A DNA stretch of 6,366 nucleotides from CADEED01 sp044871085. GTDB taxonomy: Bacteria; Pseudomonadota; Gammaproteobacteria; Steroidobacterales; Steroidobacteraceae. The notes beneath the pieces are model-generated. The model did not search any database. It saw only the letters and a list, made by a program, of their open reading frames with translations, and had not been told where the DNA came from. Shown piece after piece: positions 4,876-6,366 of the stretch. The position numbers were made by a program, and so were the translations under genes. The stretch is from the NCBI GenBank assembly GCA_044871085.1, contig JBIOZI010000249.1, positions 1 to 6,366 of the forward strand, in the 5' to 3' direction. How positions within the stretch are numbered: position 1 is the stretch's first letter; every line of letters starts with the position of its first letter.

Positions 4876-4917
4876 GTTCGCCCCCGCACCGACACGCGCG
4901 GGCGTCGCGCCTACTCT
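4876..4917 (+). promoter_or_regulatory. Dyad promoter of the DUF4398-OmpA-GlsB operon
   Basis: GTTCGCCCCCGCAC (4876-4889) matches the dyad in its ten defining positions, and TACTCT (4912-4917) begins exactly 36 nt after its first base. The start point is predicted near 4924, giving a leader of about 47 nt. A weak AGAG (4960-4963) precedes the ATG at 4971 by 7 nt. Confidence 0.5.
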
Positions 4918-4970
4918 CGCTTCTCTGGTGGACCGCTCTCGCGCTCCATCGTCATCAGTAGAGAACGTTC

Positions 4971-5372
4971 ATGAATTCCCCCTTCAAGATTACGCGCAGC
5001 GCGCGCCGCCGCCTGCGCATCGCGCTGCCCGCATTGCTGTTGATCTCCGCGGCCTGGGCCGGCAAGCCGGTTCCCTCCGCGCAACTGCAGGCCGCCCAGC
5101 TGGCGATCGCCAATGCCGAACGGGTCGATGCCGGCGCGAATGCGGCCCTGGAGCTCGGCGAAGCCCGCGCGAAGCTGTCCTCCGCACAGCATGCCGTGGA
5201 CGAAAAGGAGATGGTCGCCGCCGAGTGGCTGGCCGAGGAAGCCCGCGCAGCGGCGGAGCTCGCCGCCGCCAAGTCCGGCCTCGCCAAGGCCAATGCCGTG
5301 AACAAGGATCTGAAAGACAGCACCGCGACTCTGATCGAAGAGATGCAGCGCAAGTCCGGAGACAGCCGATGA
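4971..5372 (+). CDS. DUF4398-type periplasmic protein
   Basis: This 133-residue protein has a signal peptide (1-30; Arg-rich n-region, ALPALLLISAAWA, then GK) and a long Ala/Glu/Lys-rich helical region (about 36-130) with the pattern typical of DUF4398: a Q-x2-A-x2-A-I-A-N-A-E helix, then ELGEARAKLSSAQHAV and an EWLAEEARAAAELAAAKS helix. Homologues I recall are often lipoproteins; this one contains no cysteine at all and should be soluble in the periplasm after cleavage. Its stop overlaps the start of the OmpA-type gene by 4 nt (ATGA), so the two are translated together and probably act together, perhaps as helical partners at the peptidoglycan. Molecular function of DUF4398 is not established. 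Transcription is expected from the dyad promoter at 4876-4917. Confidence 0.85.
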   Translation: MNSPFKITRSARRRLRIALPALLLISAAWAGKPVPSAQLQAAQLAIANAERVDAGANAALELGEARAKLSSAQHAVDEKEMVAAEWLAEEARAAAELAAAKSGLAKANAVNKDLKDSTATLIEEMQRKSGDSR

Positions 5373-6304
5373 ACATCACTAACTACACCTGGCATCGCTC
5401 GGCGATCGCCGCCGCCGTCGCCGCCGTGCTGATCGCGGGATGCGCCACCGTGCCGAAGTCGCCCGAGGGCTACCAGGCGGTACGCGACCGGCTCACCACC
5501 CTGCAGAACGACCCGGTGCTGTCGCCGCTCGCGCCCGTGGAGACCAAGGAAGCGGAGCTCGCGGTGAACCAGGCGAAGATCGTGCAAAAGGACAAGGTGT
5601 TGACCGCTCACCGCGTCTACATGGCGGTGCAGAAAGTCGACACCGCCCGGGTGCTGGCTGAGACCCGCTACGCGGAGTCCGAGCGGGCCACCCTGGCCAA
5701 GGCCAGCGAGAAGGCGCGTCTCGATGCGCGCACGCGCGAGGCGGACCTGGCGAAATCCGATGCAGTGATGGCGCGGGCGCAGAACGCGCAGCAGACGGCG
5801 ATTGCGGTACAGGCGCGCAGCGACGCGGACGCCGCCCAGCAGGCGGCCAGCACGGCGCAGCTCGCGGCGAGCAATGCGGAACAGCAGGCGATCGAGCTCA
5901 AACGTCAGCTCGAAGTGCTGCAGGCACGTCCCACGGATCGCGGCCTGGTGCTGACGCTGGGCGATACTTTGTTCGCCACCGGCAAATCCGAGCTCAAGTC
6001 CGGAGCGACGGCGAATCTCGATCGCGTGATGGCCTTCATGAATCAATATCCGGCCCGCACGGCCGCCATCGAAGGCTTCACGGACAGCATGGGCAGCGAC
6101 GAATTCAACCAGGAGCTCTCGCAGCGCCGTGCCGATTCGGTGCGGAATTACCTGGTAGGACGGGGCGTGGGCGCCACGCGCCTGACGGCCGCGGGTCGCG
6201 GCGAGAGCGCGCCGGTAGCCGACAACGATTCGGCGGCCGGACGGCAGCAGAATCGCCGCGTCGAAGTCGTCATCAGCCAGCCTGTCACCGGGGCGACTAA
6301 CTAA
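5369..6304 (+). CDS. OmpA-family peptidoglycan-binding lipoprotein with DUF4398-like helical stalk
   Basis: This 311-residue protein has a lipoprotein signal with lipobox LIAGC (Cys25); Ala26 at +2 favours sorting to the outer membrane. Residues 30-190 are Ala/Gln/Glu/Lys-rich, predicted helical or coiled coil, and related in style to the preceding DUF4398 protein. Residues 191-306 form an OmpA C-terminal domain: LTLGDTLFATGKSELK, GFTDSMGSDEFNQELSQRRADSV, GRGESAPVADND, and GRQQNRRVEVVI. Asp239 and Arg254 are 15 residues apart, as are the diaminopimelate-contacting Asp271 and Arg286 of Acinetobacter OmpA, so peptidoglycan binding is likely. There is no beta-barrel; the protein should tether the outer membrane to the cell wall. 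ATG 5369 overlaps the upstream stop by 4 nt, and its TAA overlaps the next ATG by one base. Confidence 0.93.
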   Translation: MNITNYTWHRSAIAAAVAAVLIAGCATVPKSPEGYQAVRDRLTTLQNDPVLSPLAPVETKEAELAVNQAKIVQKDKVLTAHRVYMAVQKVDTARVLAETRYAESERATLAKASEKARLDARTREADLAKSDAVMARAQNAQQTAIAVQARSDADAAQQAASTAQLAASNAEQQAIELKRQLEVLQARPTDRGLVLTLGDTLFATGKSELKSGATANLDRVMAFMNQYPARTAAIEGFTDSMGSDEFNQELSQRRADSVRNYLVGRGVGATRLTAAGRGESAPVADNDSAAGRQQNRRVEVVISQPVTGATN

Positions 6305-6366
6305 TGAACATCCTCGTGTGGTTGATCGTCGGTGGAATCGTCGGCTGGCTCGCCAGCATCGTGATG
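6304..6366 (+). CDS. GlsB/YeaQ/YmgE-family stress membrane protein, 5' end only
   Basis: The first 21 residues, MNILVWLIVGGIVGWLASIVM, match the start of the GlsB/YeaQ/YmgE family (transglycosylase-associated protein domain), small inner-membrane proteins of about 80-90 residues with three hydrophobic helices and the glycine-rich GGIVGWLAS signature. The gene is cut by the right edge. Its ATG overlaps the OmpA-type stop by one base (TAATG), so it is the third gene of that operon. Family members are linked to general and envelope stress; the exact activity is not known. Confidence 0.85.
   Translation, partial: MNILVWLIVGGIVGWLASIVM

Noticed and set aside
4866..4901. 8-bp inverted repeat (CCGCGCGT / ACGCGCGG) as a terminator after the cysteine-repeat gene
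   Set aside because: The 20-nt loop and lack of a T-run make it a poor terminator; it is GC-only, overlaps the dyad promoter and may be chance.
4971..5060. Twin-arginine signal in the DUF4398 protein
   Set aside because: RRR is followed by LRI, not by two hydrophobic residues in the required places; an ordinary Sec signal with AWA cleavage explains it.
4616..5368. Upstream in-frame extension of the OmpA-type gene
   Set aside because: The added part is off-frame translation of the cysteine-repeat and DUF4398 genes. The ATG at 5369 gives a perfect lipoprotein signal with LIAGC.
4955..6046. 363-codon minus-strand frame opposite the DUF4398 and OmpA-type genes
   Set aside because: Antisense of Ala-rich coiled-coil coding sequence often stays open; the plus-strand genes have signal peptides, domain motifs and overlapping starts.

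Overview
The window is GC-rich, densely coded Proteobacterial DNA. Outer-membrane OmpA and DUF4398 proteins, two Crp/Fnr regulators of an environmental-proteobacterial subfamily and a GlsB-type stress protein suggest a Gammaproteobacterium, perhaps near Steroidobacterales/Nevskiales. A Betaproteobacterium cannot be excluded. No rRNA, tRNA, transposase, CRISPR array or integration site was seen.

Layout. At the left edge, a minus-strand gene begins at a TTG codon and runs out of the window; its first 40 residues look like a cyclic beta-1,2-glucan synthase (NdvB type). Next come a minus-strand Crp/Fnr regulator (250-1053) and a divergent soluble histidine kinase (1291-2109). A second minus-strand Crp/Fnr regulator (2048-2782) converges on that kinase, and their 3' ends overlap. 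The plus strand then carries a small two-segment membrane protein (2905-3234) translationally coupled to a second soluble histidine kinase (3234-4055), an exported protein of seven cysteine repeats (4119-4856), and a tightly overlapping envelope operon: DUF4398 protein (4971-5372), OmpA-type lipoprotein (5369-6304) and the start of a GlsB/YeaQ/YmgE stress membrane protein (6304 onward).

The main result is a shared promoter architecture. Five intergenic regions each contain a 14-bp dyad, GT(T/A)CG-N4-CG(A/C)AC. In every one, a -10-like hexamer of form (T/C)AnnnT starts exactly 36 nt after the first base of the dyad. If the hexamer is the -10 box, the dyad is centred at -41.5, the classical class II position of Crp/Fnr activators, and no good -35 box is present. 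These promoters serve the first Crp/Fnr gene, the first kinase, the small membrane protein plus second kinase, the cysteine-repeat gene and the DUF4398-OmpA-GlsB operon. Two of them put the start point at or one base before the ATG, which predicts leaderless mRNAs.

Inference: this is a compact envelope or stress regulon in which one of the two Crp/Fnr proteins directly activates signalling kinases, itself or its paralogue, and cell-envelope genes. Which regulator binds, and what signal it or the kinases sense, cannot be read from the sequence.
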